The notes beneath the pieces are model-generated. The model searched no databases and had not been told where the DNA came from. It saw only the letters and a list, made by a program, of their open reading frames with translations. Below are positions 24,269-33,417 of a DNA stretch of 64,000 nt, one piece after another. The translations under genes were made by a program, and so were the position numbers. The DNA is from Oscillospiraceae bacterium (GTDB taxonomy: Bacteria > Bacillota > Clostridia > Oscillospirales > Acutalibacteraceae). The stretch's first letter is position 1; each line of letters starts with the position of its first letter. Location of the stretch: assembly GCA_025757685.1 (NCBI GenBank), contig CP107220.1, forward strand, positions 1,757,501 through 1,821,500, in the 5' to 3' direction.

Positions 24269-24775
24269 TTATCGGGCGCAGCGGGCGATCTGCTGGGCGG
24301 TCTGTTCCACCGTGTTGTTGTCGCACTTAATCACTGCATCTGCATACCGGCGGTACAGGGGCAGCCGCTCCTTGTACATATCCTGCAAGGTGTAGCCCGC
24401 TTGCAGTACCACGCCTCGACTGTCCAAATTCTGAATACGGCGGCACATGGTCTCATACTCCAGATGCAGATAAATCACCTTGCCCATGCGGCGCAGGTGC
24501 TCCATGGCCGCCGGGGAATACACCACGGAGCCGCCGGTGGCGATCACCGTACCGGCAATATCCAGGGACAAAACGGCCTCCTCCTCTGCCCGAGCAAAGT
24601 AGTCCAGCCCTTTTTCGTCAATGATCTGTTGCAGGCGCTGACCCTCCCGATTTTGGATCAGCAGGTCCGTGTCAAAAAAATTCTTCAGCAGCAGCTTGGC
24701 TGCCACCACCCCGCAGGTGGATTTGCCGCTGCCGGGCATACCGATCAATATGATATTGCCGCTGTTTGCTTGCAT
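24269..24775 (-). CDS. aroK: Shikimate kinase
   Basis: This 168-residue kinase phosphorylates shikimate on the way to chorismate. It has the P-loop GMPGSGKST (12-20), the DTDLLI shikimate-site Asp, the ATGGSVV motif and the LDSRGVVLQ lid with its Arg. The length is typical. The gene is isolated from other shikimate genes and sits between nth and the transglutaminase gene in a co-directional run, 18 bases from nth. The ATG at 24775 leaves no room for a longer N-terminus. Confidence 0.93.
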   Translation of the reverse strand: MQANSGNIILIGMPGSGKSTCGVVAAKLLLKNFFDTDLLIQNREGQRLQQIIDEKGLDYFARAEEEAVLSLDIAGTVIATGGSVVYSPAAMEHLRRMGKVIYLHLEYETMCRRIQNLDSRGVVLQAGYTLQDMYKERLPLYRRYADAVIKCDNNTVEQTAQQIARCAR

Positions 24776-24793
24776 TTTCTCGTCCTCAATTCT

Positions 24794-25438
24794 TCACTTT
24801 TTGGCAGCCACACCTACACGGCGGCAAGTACCGTCTGCCAGGGGACACCTCTCGCACTTAGGGCTGCGGGCCGGGCAAATATCCCGCCCAAACAGCACAA
24901 TGCGGTGGCAAAAATCCGACCCCATATCCGGGGGAATGATCTTCTTTAAGGCAAATTCGATCTGCTTGGGATCTTTCGTTGCCACCAGCCCCAGCCGATT
25001 GGCAATGCGGATCATGTGGGTGTCTACCACCACGCTCTCCTTGCCGTACACATCACCCACGATCAGGTTGGCGGTTTTGCGTCCCACCCCGGGCAGGGTC
25101 AGCAGATCCTCAATGGTGTCCGGCACCCGACCATCGTAGTCGTCTCGTACTTTGCGTGCCATTTCTATAATATTCTCCGCCTTGGTCTTGTAAAACCCGC
25201 AGGAGTAAATCAGTCGCTCTATATCCGCCACATCGGCGTTGCAGTAGTCCTCTAATGTGGGGTACTTGGCAAACAGCGCCGGGGTCACCTGGTTCACCCG
25301 GGCGTCCGTACACTGGGCAGACAGACGCACCGCCACCAGCAGTTCAAAGGCGTTGCCGGAGAACAGAGAGCATCTGGCGTCCGGGTACAGTTGCTCCAAG
25401 GCAGCCGCCACCCGCAAAAATCGTTCTTTCTTGGTCAT
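24794..25438 (-). CDS. nth: Endonuclease III
   Basis: This 214-residue DNA glycosylase/AP lyase repairs oxidised pyrimidines. It has the helix-hairpin-helix LPGVGRKTANLIVG with its catalytic Lys, the catalytic Asp in VVDTHMIRIANRLGL, and the [4Fe-4S] ligands C-x6-C-x2-C-x5-C near the C-terminus (CPARSPKCERCPLADGTC). All key residues are present. It starts two bases after the rarA gene ends, indicating tight co-transcription of two DNA-maintenance genes. Confidence 0.96.
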   Translation of the reverse strand: MTKKERFLRVAAALEQLYPDARCSLFSGNAFELLVAVRLSAQCTDARVNQVTPALFAKYPTLEDYCNADVADIERLIYSCGFYKTKAENIIEMARKVRDDYDGRVPDTIEDLLTLPGVGRKTANLIVGDVYGKESVVVDTHMIRIANRLGLVATKDPKQIEFALKKIIPPDMGSDFCHRIVLFGRDICPARSPKCERCPLADGTCRRVGVAAKK

Positions 25439-25440
25439 AT

Positions 25441-26712
25441 TTACAGTTTCCTCTTCTTCACCCGCTCCCAGTAGGCATGGGCGGCCTGCTCGGTCTTGTT
25501 GTCGCCAAAATGATAATACTGCGTGCCCTTAAGCACATCCGGCAGGTACTGCTGCTCCACCCAGTGATTTTCATATTCATGGGGGTATTTGTAAAACTGC
25601 CCTTTCACCTTGGCGTCTGCACCGTCGTAGTGCTTGTTTTGCAGTCGGCGGGGAATGGGCGAATAATTGCCCCGCTGCACATCCGCCATAGCCGCGTTAA
25701 TGGCGTCATGGGCGGTATTGCTCTTGGGACTGGTGGCCACCAACACCACCGCGTCCGCCAGGGGCAGCCGTGCCTCCGGCAGACCCAGCATTTGGGCCGC
25801 GTCCACCGCCGCCTTAACAATGGGAATGATCTGGGGATACGCCAGCCCCACATCCTCACAGGCACAGACCATCAGCCGCCGACAGGCGGAGGGCAGGTCC
25901 CCCGCCTCCAGCAGCCGCGCCAAATAATGGAGCGCAGCGTCCGGGTCCGATCCCCGCATAGATTTTTGGTAGGCAGAAATAATATCGTAATGCTCGTCGC
26001 CCAGCCGATCATAGCGGGCACCGCTTTTTTGGGTCAACTGATCCACCAGTTCTGGGGTAATCCGCTTTTTACCGTCCGTCACCTGGGCAGCAAAGTAGCA
26101 GTTTTCCACCGCGCCCAGGGACTTGCGCACATCACCGCCGCCCCGCTCTGCCAGGGTGCGGGCCACGCCGTCCGCCAACTCTGCCGGGGTGCCGTTCTCC
26201 TCCTCCAGCAAACGGAATCCCCGCTCCACCGCGGGCACCACATCTGCCGGGGTGACGGATTTGAACTCAAACACCGTGCACCGGCTGAGCACTGCCGGAT
26301 AAATATAAAAATACGGGTTCTCCGTGGTGCTGGCGATCAGGGTGATCTTGCCGTTTTCTATGTATTCCAGCAGGGACTGCTGCTGGCGTTTGTTAAAATA
26401 CTGGATCTCGTCCAAATACAGCAAAATGCCGTTAGGCGCGGACAGGGTGTCCAGCTCTGCCACCAGTGCCCGAATATCCGCCGTAGAGGCGTTGGTGCCG
26501 TTAAGCCGCCGCAAGGCGCGATCCGTGCGCTTGGCAATAATGGACGCCACCGTGGTCTTGCCCACCCCCGGCGGGCCGTAAAAAATCAAATTGGGAATAT
26601 CGCCGCTCTCGATCAGCTGCCGCAGAGCCTTGCCGGGTCCCAGCAAGTGCTGCTGGCCCACCACCTGCTCCAGGCTTTCCGGGCGGATACGGTCTGCCAG
26701 GGGATTGGTCAT
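25441..26712 (-). CDS. rarA: Replication-associated recombination protein A (MgsA/RarA ATPase)
   Basis: This 423-residue AAA+ ATPase of the clamp-loader family acts at stalled replication forks. It has the Walker A motif GPPGVGKTT, a Walker B/DEIQYFNKRQQQ segment with the family's IQ signature, and the sensor-1 LIASTTENP. The C-terminal tetramerisation region includes AMQ-like LLEAGDLPSACRRLM and ends in KYPHEYENHWVEQQYLP. The length is normal. It overlaps the upstream queH gene by 4 bases and precedes nth by 2 bases. Confidence 0.95.
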   Translation of the reverse strand: MTNPLADRIRPESLEQVVGQQHLLGPGKALRQLIESGDIPNLIFYGPPGVGKTTVASIIAKRTDRALRRLNGTNASTADIRALVAELDTLSAPNGILLYLDEIQYFNKRQQQSLLEYIENGKITLIASTTENPYFYIYPAVLSRCTVFEFKSVTPADVVPAVERGFRLLEEENGTPAELADGVARTLAERGGGDVRKSLGAVENCYFAAQVTDGKKRITPELVDQLTQKSGARYDRLGDEHYDIISAYQKSMRGSDPDAALHYLARLLEAGDLPSACRRLMVCACEDVGLAYPQIIPIVKAAVDAAQMLGLPEARLPLADAVVLVATSPKSNTAHDAINAAMADVQRGNYSPIPRRLQNKHYDGADAKVKGQFYKYPHEYENHWVEQQYLPDVLKGTQYYHFGDNKTEQAAHAYWERVKKRKL

Positions 26713-27335
26713 ACCGGTTTCTCCTTCTCTTGCTTAGAATACACACAGCCGCAGAAGTTTTGGCGATACAGGCCGTACTCCCGAGACAGCGCAATGGAGC
26801 GCTTGTACCGCTCCTGCTTCTTAAAATCCGAGGGCAACCAGGCCACCCCGTACTGCTCCCCTACGCTCTGCCCAATGGCATTGATCTTTTGGGCGTCCTT
26901 TAAGGGGCTGATGCTCAGGGTGGTGCAAAAATAGTCAAAGTCCATTTCCTTGGCCAGCGCCGCCGTCTTTTCCAGTCGTTGGCGATAGCAGCGCATACAG
27001 CGGGCGCCCCCCTCCGGGCAGTCCTCATACCCCTTGGCAACAGCCGCAAAGGCCGCCGGTTCGTAGTCCCCGGCGATCAGCTGCACCGGGTGCACTGCCG
27101 GCTGGTGCGCGATCAGCCGCCGCTGCTCCGCCAAGCGCTTTTGGAACTCTCCCTCCGGGGCAATATTCGGATTATAATAAAAGACCGTGATCTGAAAATA
27201 CTGCGACAGCCACTCCAGCGTGGCGCTGGAACAGGGGGCGCAGCAGCTGTGCAGCAGCAGGGTGGGTACTCGCCCTGCCGCCGTTTGCTGCCGGATCACG
27301 GCCATACACATACGATCGTAATTGATTTTGTTCAT
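26709..27335 (-). CDS. queH: Epoxyqueuosine reductase QueH
   Basis: This 208-residue DUF208 protein carries out the last step of queuosine tRNA modification. Cys motifs are present at the expected places: LLHSCCAPCSSA near the N-terminus, CMRCYRQRL in the middle and CGC near the C-terminus. Together they bind an Fe-S cluster and further metal. FYYNPNIAPEGEFQKR and TTLSISPLKD are also family segments. It starts one base after the M23 gene at 27337 ends and overlaps rarA by four bases. QueG is not in the window, so QueH would be the sole enzyme for this step seen here. Confidence 0.93.
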   Translation of the reverse strand: MNKINYDRMCMAVIRQQTAAGRVPTLLLHSCCAPCSSATLEWLSQYFQITVFYYNPNIAPEGEFQKRLAEQRRLIAHQPAVHPVQLIAGDYEPAAFAAVAKGYEDCPEGGARCMRCYRQRLEKTAALAKEMDFDYFCTTLSISPLKDAQKINAIGQSVGEQYGVAWLPSDFKKQERYKRSIALSREYGLYRQNFCGCVYSKQEKEKPV

Positions 27336-27336
27336 G

Positions 27337-28779
27337 TTATTTGCTCAAATAGTAAGTGGGGTTCACCCGGGTGCCATTCAGCCGAATTTCAAAATGGCTG
27401 TGGGGCCCGGTGGAATTGCCGGTAGAACCGCTCTTGGCGATCTGCTGACCCTTCTTCACCGTTTGGCCGGTGCCCACTAAAATAGACGAATTGTGGGCGT
27501 ACAGGGTCACCACGCTGCGGCCGTGGCTGTCTGTGCCGTGATAGATCATCACATAGTAGCCGTAGCTGTAATCCAGCCGCTTGACGGTAATCACCACCCC
27601 GGACTGGGCGGCCACCACCTTGGAGCCTACGCCGCAAGGAAAGTCCAGCCCACCGTGGTACTTGCCGCTGGAGTAATTGGGGAACCCGGCGCTGACAGTA
27701 TAGTGCCCGGGCACCGGATAAGTCATATTCAGCGCCGCGTCCGAGTGGCTGTAAACCCCTTGGGCCTTGCCCCCGGCGGTGTTGTTCTTAGAGGTGGTGT
27801 GCTCCTTGTCCTTTTTGGACAGGGTGGTCACCTCGTCTGCGTTCTTCAAACCGCTGATCAGGGCGTCGATCTCGCTTTCCACCTGCTGCTGCAGCTTTTC
27901 GTCCTCGTTACGGTACTCGGTGTACATTCGGTTCTGCGCTGTCAGCTGCGCCAAGAGTGCGTCGCTCTCCGCCCGGTCCTGGGCCAGGATCACCTTGCTG
28001 GCGGCAATACCCTCCTGGTCCCGCTCAATGGCGGCCTGCTTAGCTTTTAAGGTTTTGTTTTTTTCGTCCAGGTCTTTTTTGACCTTTTGGTACTGCGCTT
28101 TTTGCTGGTTCAGGCCGTTTTGCTTGGAACAGATCTCCTCCATCTTGCCATTGACCTCTTGCAGCAGCTCCGTGTCGCTCTTGGACACGGCCTTGATCAT
28201 CTCGTACCGGGTAAGGAAGCCGGAAATATCCTTGCACCCCAGCAGTGCGGAGATAATGCTGTACTCACCGCTTATGTACATCACCCGCAGCCGGTAGCAA
28301 TAGGCCTGATAGGTGGCCTCAAACCGGTCGTTGAGCTTGTTCAGTTCCTTTTGGCCGGCGTCCACTTCCTTTTGCAGGGCGTCCAGCTGCTTTTTGTTGG
28401 CGGCGATTTGGGGCTTTAGCGTGTCAATGGCCTTTTGGCTCTCGTCCACCTGGGCTTGCAGCACCGTCAGTCGGTCGTTCATGGCGCCGATTTTTTGATC
28501 TAAAGTGTCCACATAATCCTGGGTCACCTTGGAGCTTTTGCCCAGCTCCGCCAGCTTCTTTTCGCTTTCTTCTATGCTTTTTTGCAGCTCTTTTTGCTGC
28601 TGCTCCAGGCTCTTTTTGGCCTGATCCTTTTTGGCGTTTTCCGCCGCCTTGTCCGTGGTGGTCTCCGCCGCCGTGGTACTCTCCGCGGTCTCCGCACCCC
28701 AGGCGCTACCCCCGGGCAGGGCGCACAATAGGGCGCACGCCAGCACCAACGCCAGGAGCTTTTGACTGTATTTTTTCAT
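27337..28779 (-). CDS. M23 murein hydrolase with coiled coil, paralogue 3
   Basis: This 480-residue secreted protein has a signal peptide, a long coiled coil (about residues 45-280, Lys/Gln/Asp-rich) and a C-terminal LytM/M23 endopeptidase domain. Zinc ligands are present: YHGGLDF (H and D) and GPHSHFEI (HxH). This build is that of PcsB/CwlO/EnvC-type hydrolases activated by FtsEX. The start at 28779 is preferred for the AGGAGATGG site; 28791 is alternative. It is the third of three tandem paralogues downstream of ftsEX and is followed one base later by queH. Confidence 0.9.
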   Translation of the reverse strand: MKKYSQKLLALVLACALLCALPGGSAWGAETAESTTAAETTTDKAAENAKKDQAKKSLEQQQKELQKSIEESEKKLAELGKSSKVTQDYVDTLDQKIGAMNDRLTVLQAQVDESQKAIDTLKPQIAANKKQLDALQKEVDAGQKELNKLNDRFEATYQAYCYRLRVMYISGEYSIISALLGCKDISGFLTRYEMIKAVSKSDTELLQEVNGKMEEICSKQNGLNQQKAQYQKVKKDLDEKNKTLKAKQAAIERDQEGIAASKVILAQDRAESDALLAQLTAQNRMYTEYRNEDEKLQQQVESEIDALISGLKNADEVTTLSKKDKEHTTSKNNTAGGKAQGVYSHSDAALNMTYPVPGHYTVSAGFPNYSSGKYHGGLDFPCGVGSKVVAAQSGVVITVKRLDYSYGYYVMIYHGTDSHGRSVVTLYAHNSSILVGTGQTVKKGQQIAKSGSTGNSTGPHSHFEIRLNGTRVNPTYYLSK

Positions 28780-28803
28780 ATTCTGTTCCATCTCCTTGAC
28801 GCA

Positions 28804-30240
28804 TTAGGGCAAATAAATTTCCGGGTTCACGCAGTCGTTATACGACGCGGTGGGGGTGCGCACTTCAAAGTGGCAGTGCGGGCCGGTGGAGTTACCGGTG
28901 GAGCCGCTGTAAGCAATCAGCTGGCCACGGTGCACATGTGTGCCGGCAGATACCACCCGCCGACTGTTGTGGGCGTACAGGGTATACACCGAATTGCCGA
29001 CACTGTCCGTCTTGTCGTGGGCGATCACAATGTAGCGCCCATAGCTGCGGTAGCTGCCGTCGCTGTTCGTCAGATCGGCCGACACGATTACCGTGCCGCT
29101 TTCTGCCGCCACAACGCGGGAGCCGCTGGCGCATGCAAAATCGCAGCCGGAGTGGCCGGCGTAGCCATGGAACGCAGTGGTAATGCGGGTTTGGCTGGGC
29201 ACCGGATAGGTTAGGCGCAGCCGCTTGCTCTCCGTGGTGGTGTGCTTCTTTGTGGTGGAAGCCGTCGTGCCTGCGTTCTCGCCGTGCTTTGTCGTGGTAT
29301 GCTTCTTTGTTGTGGTCGTTGTTGTGGTTGTGGTGGTTGTATATTTCTTTGCCGCTTCTTCAATTTGGCGGTCGATCTCATCCAGATCGTTTTGGGTCAC
29401 ATCCCGGTACTCGGTATAGGCCTTGGTCTTATCCGTCAACTGCTTGAGCAGCCGGTTGGCCTCTGTCTGCTGGTCGGTAAGCACCTGTCGCCGGGTGGTC
29501 AAATCTTTCTGATCCGCCTGCAAGGTGGTCACCGTCTGTTCCAACTCCGTTTGGCTGGCGGCCAATGCCGTCTTTTTGGTTTGCAGGTCTTTTTGCCGGG
29601 TGGTCAAATCCGTTTTGGCCTGTTCCAGCCGGGTGCCCTCTGTCTGTACGGACCGGAGCAGCGCCGTGTCCTGCTTGGCAACCCTTGCCACCATCTCGTA
29701 GCGGGTGAGCAGCTGGCCGATGTCTGTGCTGCCCAGCAGGAACGCCAGCACATTGGTCTCGCCGCTGATATACATGGCCCGCAGCCGCTGGCAGTAGCGC
29801 TGATAGTTCTGCTGAAACTGGGCGTCCAGCACAGTGATCTGCTGCTTGGTGTCTGTAATCTGCTGCTGCAGCGCCGCCTGATCCTGCCGATTTTTCTTCT
29901 GCTGCTTTTGCAGCACGGTAATGCGGTTCTCCGCCGTGTCCACCTTTTGCTCCGTCAGCTTTAACTGGCTGCGCAGGTAGCCGATCTTCTGATCCAGGGC
30001 GTCCAGGTATGCCTGGGTGTCCTTGCTTTGCTTGCCCAGGGTCTCCAAGGTTTTTTCCGTTTGGCGCAGCTTCATTTCCAGGTAGGATTGCTGTTCCTCC
30101 GGCGTCATTTGGCTGTTGAGCCCGGTGTCCGCCGCCGGCACAGCCGCCGGGGTGGAGAACACAGCCGGTAAAAACAGACAGAAAGCCAGCAAAACAGCCA
30201 AAACTTGTTTTCCATGTCTTTGCCGCTTCACTGGCTTCAC
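28804..30240 (-). CDS. M23 murein hydrolase with coiled coil and poly-Thr linker, paralogue 2
   Basis: This 478-residue secreted protein has a signal peptide or membrane segment (about 10-35), a Gln-rich coiled coil (about 45-290) and an M23 domain with GHSGCDF and GPHCHFEV zinc-site residues. Between them lies a low-complexity linker with a run of about 12 Thr and further KKHTTT blocks, encoded by a GTT/GTG-rich tract at 29260-29345. Such linkers are usual in wall-spanning proteins and may be length-variable. It should cleave peptidoglycan crosslinks under FtsEX control (family inference). It lies 24 bases upstream of paralogue 3. Confidence 0.9.
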   Translation of the reverse strand: MKPVKRQRHGKQVLAVLLAFCLFLPAVFSTPAAVPAADTGLNSQMTPEEQQSYLEMKLRQTEKTLETLGKQSKDTQAYLDALDQKIGYLRSQLKLTEQKVDTAENRITVLQKQQKKNRQDQAALQQQITDTKQQITVLDAQFQQNYQRYCQRLRAMYISGETNVLAFLLGSTDIGQLLTRYEMVARVAKQDTALLRSVQTEGTRLEQAKTDLTTRQKDLQTKKTALAASQTELEQTVTTLQADQKDLTTRRQVLTDQQTEANRLLKQLTDKTKAYTEYRDVTQNDLDEIDRQIEEAAKKYTTTTTTTTTTTKKHTTTKHGENAGTTASTTKKHTTTESKRLRLTYPVPSQTRITTAFHGYAGHSGCDFACASGSRVVAAESGTVIVSADLTNSDGSYRSYGRYIVIAHDKTDSVGNSVYTLYAHNSRRVVSAGTHVHRGQLIAYSGSTGNSTGPHCHFEVRTPTASYNDCVNPEIYLP

Positions 30241-30310
30241 TTCCTTTGTGGTCTATTCTTGTTGTATGGTACGGCGGCAGCCCACGGTGGGGCGCCGTCG
30301 CCGTTTCTAT

Positions 30311-31579
30311 TTACAGATAACTCAGCGGGTTCACTTGGGAGCCGTTGACGCGCACTTCAAAGTGGCAGTGGGGGCCGGTAGAGTTGCCGGTGGAGCCGCT
30401 CTTGGCCACCACCTGACCGGCACTGACCTTCTCGCCCACGCTCACCAAAATTTGGCTGTTATGGGCATACAGGGTGGACAGGCCGTCCCCGTGGTCAATG
30501 ATCAAATACCGACCGTAGCTGTAATTCAGGTACTTAACCAAAATCACCGTGCCGCTGGCGGCTGCATACACATTGGAGCCGGTGGATACCGGGAAGTCAA
30601 TACCCCCGTGGTAACGACCGCTGGAGTAGTTGGGATACCCGGCAGAAATGGAGCGACTGTCCGTAGGATAGCGCAACCGACCGTTGCCGGAGCCGTGAGA
30701 ACCGCTGATGCTGCCGGAGCCGTGAGAACCGGCGGCGGCAATGGCGGCTCTGATATCATTTTGCACCTGCTGCAACTGCTTTTGATCCGTCTCAATGGCT
30801 TCCTGGTACTCGGAGCTCTGCTTGGAGAGCTTGCGCATTTGGGCATTGCACTCTGCGGCCTCGCTGTCCAGATCCGCCTTGGTGGAAGAAATATCGTTAA
30901 TATTCTTCTGAAGAGCGGCTTTGTCCGACTCCAGGCTCTTTTTGTCCGCATTCAGCTGGTTGCGTTTTTCCTCCAGCTTCTGCTTTTGCGCCTCGATCTC
31001 CTCCATCTTCTTCATCAGGCTGTCCAAGGTGGCACTGTCCTGCTGGGAGACGGACTTGATCATCTCCGACCGGGTCAAAAGACTGGACAGGTCAGAGCAG
31101 GTGAGCAGCACTTCCAGAGTGGAGGCACTGCCGCTGATATACATAGCCCGCAGCCGCTGACAATACTCAGCGTATGTAGCGTCAAATTCCTTTTGCTTTT
31201 GGTCAATTTGACGCTGGGTCTCCTCAATATCCGCAGCGGTTTTTTCAATCTTCGCCTGGGTGGCGTCAATCTCCGATTGCAGGGCGTTCTTGTCGCTCTC
31301 CAAATTGGAGATCTTGTCCTGCAACAGGCTTATTTTTTCCTGCAGGGTGTTGATATATTCCTGCGTATCTTTCTTTTGCTTGGACAAGCTGTTCAGCTTG
31401 CTTTGGGTGCTGTTGATTCGGGACTGAATTTTGCTTTTTTCGCTCTCCAGCTCCGAGCGGGACTTAGCCTCTGCCACAAAGGCGGAACTTACCCCGGCGG
31501 TCAGCACCAACACAAGACTGCAAAGCAGGCAAAACAGCCGCCGCAACCAAATTTTGGATTTAGACTGCACTAATCTCAC
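30311..31579 (-). CDS. M23 murein hydrolase with coiled coil, paralogue 1
   Basis: This 422-residue secreted protein has a signal peptide ending near AEAKS (about residue 38), a coiled coil (about 40-265, with SKIQSRINSTQSKLNSLS) and a Gly/Ser-rich hinge with two GSHGSG repeats. A C-terminal M23 domain follows, with YHGGIDF and GPHCHFEV. All catalytic zinc ligands are present. The start is GTG and overlaps the end of ftsX by 20 bases, so this is the most tightly FtsEX-coupled of the three paralogues. PcsB-like function in septal or peripheral cell-wall cleavage is inferred from the family and position. Confidence 0.91.
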   Translation of the reverse strand: MRLVQSKSKIWLRRLFCLLCSLVLVLTAGVSSAFVAEAKSRSELESEKSKIQSRINSTQSKLNSLSKQKKDTQEYINTLQEKISLLQDKISNLESDKNALQSEIDATQAKIEKTAADIEETQRQIDQKQKEFDATYAEYCQRLRAMYISGSASTLEVLLTCSDLSSLLTRSEMIKSVSQQDSATLDSLMKKMEEIEAQKQKLEEKRNQLNADKKSLESDKAALQKNINDISSTKADLDSEAAECNAQMRKLSKQSSEYQEAIETDQKQLQQVQNDIRAAIAAAGSHGSGSISGSHGSGNGRLRYPTDSRSISAGYPNYSSGRYHGGIDFPVSTGSNVYAAASGTVILVKYLNYSYGRYLIIDHGDGLSTLYAHNSQILVSVGEKVSAGQVVAKSGSTGNSTGPHCHFEVRVNGSQVNPLSYL

Positions 31580-32480
31580 TACCTTCCTTATTCAGGTACT
31601 TGCGCATGGTGATCATGGAGCCGCCCACACCGCTAATAATACCGATGGCAACAAAGATGCCCAGCATTTGCAGCGCATAGGGGGCAAAGGGCAGCGCAGA
31701 CAGGGACAGGCTTCTCAGCAGGTCGCCGAACTGGCGCACCGCCAGCTCGTACAGCCCCCATACCAGCCCCAGCGACACAGCGCCGGACACGATACCAAGG
31801 ATCATACCCTCTACCACGAAGGGCAGGCGCACAAAGCTGTTGGTGGCGCCCACGCTCTTCATAATGCTGATCTCCAACCGGCGGGAATACACCGTCAACT
31901 TAATGGTGTTGGAGATAATGAACAGAGAGATGGCAAACAGCACGCCGATGATCACAACGGAGATCACCGTAATGCCCTGCCGAATGGACACCAGCTTTTG
32001 CGCCAGGTCCTTGTTCTCTCGAATGGTGTCTACATTTTTCAGCCCTTTTAGTCCTTTGACCGTTTGATCAAACTTGCCAAGATCGGCTACCGTCACCTTG
32101 TAGGCATTGGGCAGCGGAATATCCGAACTGATCTGGGTAAAGAACTTGGCCTGGGCGTCCTCCATGGTTTCCAGCTGCTGTGCCCACGCCTTTTCCTTGG
32201 GCACATACTCCAGCTCCTTCACATTGCCCAGGGCCTTAATTTCCTGACCCATGGTGTCAATGGCGGCCTGGTTCGCGTCATCCTTAATATAGACCATGAT
32301 CACGTTCTCCTCCTCAATGCGGGAGAGCAGAGAGTCCATATTCAAAAATATCATAGATGCAGAGCCGATGAGCACCAAACAACTCATCAATACGCAAATG
32401 GACGCGATGGACATCATCCGATTGGTCCAGGTGTTGCGAAAGCCCTCTTTAATTAAATATCTTAAACTTGCGCCGGTCAT
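31560..32480 (-). CDS. ftsX: Cell division protein FtsX
   Basis: This 306-residue ABC-type membrane protein has four helices: one near the N-terminus (about 20-42), a large extracellular loop (about 45-165) and three helices in the C-terminal FtsX domain with MKSVGATNSFVRLPFVVEG. It pairs with FtsE and passes ATP-driven shape changes to extracellular murein hydrolases. Its start overlaps ftsE by 4 bases and its end overlaps the first M23 gene by 20 bases, a direct genetic link to its likely client enzymes. Confidence 0.95.
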   Translation of the reverse strand: MTGASLRYLIKEGFRNTWTNRMMSIASICVLMSCLVLIGSASMIFLNMDSLLSRIEEENVIMVYIKDDANQAAIDTMGQEIKALGNVKELEYVPKEKAWAQQLETMEDAQAKFFTQISSDIPLPNAYKVTVADLGKFDQTVKGLKGLKNVDTIRENKDLAQKLVSIRQGITVISVVIIGVLFAISLFIISNTIKLTVYSRRLEISIMKSVGATNSFVRLPFVVEGMILGIVSGAVSLGLVWGLYELAVRQFGDLLRSLSLSALPFAPYALQMLGIFVAIGIISGVGGSMITMRKYLNKEGSEISAV

Positions 32481-33349
32481 TCTGCCGCACCTCCGTTCTC
32501 ATCCTCCGGGGTGGCCGCTGCCTGCGCCGGGGTCTCGTCCGCCAGGGACTCTAAGTTGTCAAACACATCCTCGTCCGTCCGGGCATCTGCCGTCTTGGAC
32601 AGGTCAATGGAAGTGCCCTCTTCGTAAAAGAACATATCCGTTTCTTTGCGGGGCTCGCTGCTCTCAAACCGGGCATGGGTGGGATCCGGGGTGTCGGAGA
32701 CCACTTCGCCGTTCTTGATCACGATTACCCGCCGCTGGAAAGAGCGCACCAGATCGTGTTCATGGGTCACCATGATCACGGTGGTGCCGGCGTTGTTAAT
32801 CTTGGTAAGCAGCTCCACGATCTCGTGGCTCATCTCCGGGTCCACATTGCCGGTAGGCTCGTCCGCGATGATGACCTTGGGATTGTTCACCAACGCGCGC
32901 GCCAGGGACACACGCTGCTGCTCGCCGCCGGACAGCTCATTGGGCATGGAGCGCGCCTTTTGGCTCAGCCCCACCAGTTGAAGGATATAAGGCACCCGCT
33001 TGCGAATGTCCTTCTCCTTAGCGCCGATCACCCGCATGGCAAAGGCCACATTGTCATACACCGTCATCTTGGGGATCAGGCGGAAGTCCTGGAACACAAT
33101 ACCCATGGTGCGGCGGTAATAGGGCACCTGCCGCTTCTTCAAAGTGGCGGAGGAATACTCGTTAAAGATCACCTCGCCCTCCGTGGGCTTTTCCTCGTGC
33201 ATAATGAGCTTCAAAAAGGTGGACTTGCCGGCGCCGGAGGAGCCTACCACAAACACGAACTCGCCATCCTCAATCTTAATATTCACATGATTGAGGGCGT
33301 GGGTGTCCGTAGAGTCGTACACCTTAGATACATTTCTGAATTCAATCAC
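32477..33349 (-). CDS. ftsE: Cell division ATP-binding protein FtsE, C-terminally extended
   Basis: This 290-residue ABC ATPase has the Walker A motif GSSGAGKST, signature LSGGEQQR, Walker B VIIADEPTGNVD and switch His in VTHEHD. FtsE is usually about 230 residues. Here an acidic, Ala/Glu/Asp-rich tail of about 60 residues follows and looks disordered. A GTG at 33349 with AGAGG upstream is the best start, giving VIEFRNVSKVY; a longer frame to 33394 lacks support. It leads a co-directional run reaching down to 22415, with overlaps or very short gaps at most junctions. Confidence 0.94.
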   Translation of the reverse strand: MIEFRNVSKVYDSTDTHALNHVNIKIEDGEFVFVVGSSGAGKSTFLKLIMHEEKPTEGEVIFNEYSSATLKKRQVPYYRRTMGIVFQDFRLIPKMTVYDNVAFAMRVIGAKEKDIRKRVPYILQLVGLSQKARSMPNELSGGEQQRVSLARALVNNPKVIIADEPTGNVDPEMSHEIVELLTKINNAGTTVIMVTHEHDLVRSFQRRVIVIKNGEVVSDTPDPTHARFESSEPRKETDMFFYEEGTSIDLSKTADARTDEDVFDNLESLADETPAQAAATPEDENGGAAE

Positions 33350-33417
33350 AATTTTTACCTCTTTTAACTTGGCGCCGCAGGCTAAGGGTAACACTACGGC
33401 ACTATATAGTTAATTAT

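Noticed and set aside
25255..26934. A 559-codon plus-strand frame antisense to rarA
   Set aside because: It is a shadow frame in GC-rich DNA; rarA motifs are unambiguous on the minus strand.
29225..29419. CRISPR-like regularity in the GTT/GTG tract
   Set aside because: It is simple-sequence coding for a Thr-rich linker, without spacers.
30116..31573. A 485-codon plus-strand frame antisense to an M23 gene
   Set aside because: The apparent hydrophobic Leu-rich protein is the reverse reading of a Gln/Lys coiled coil.
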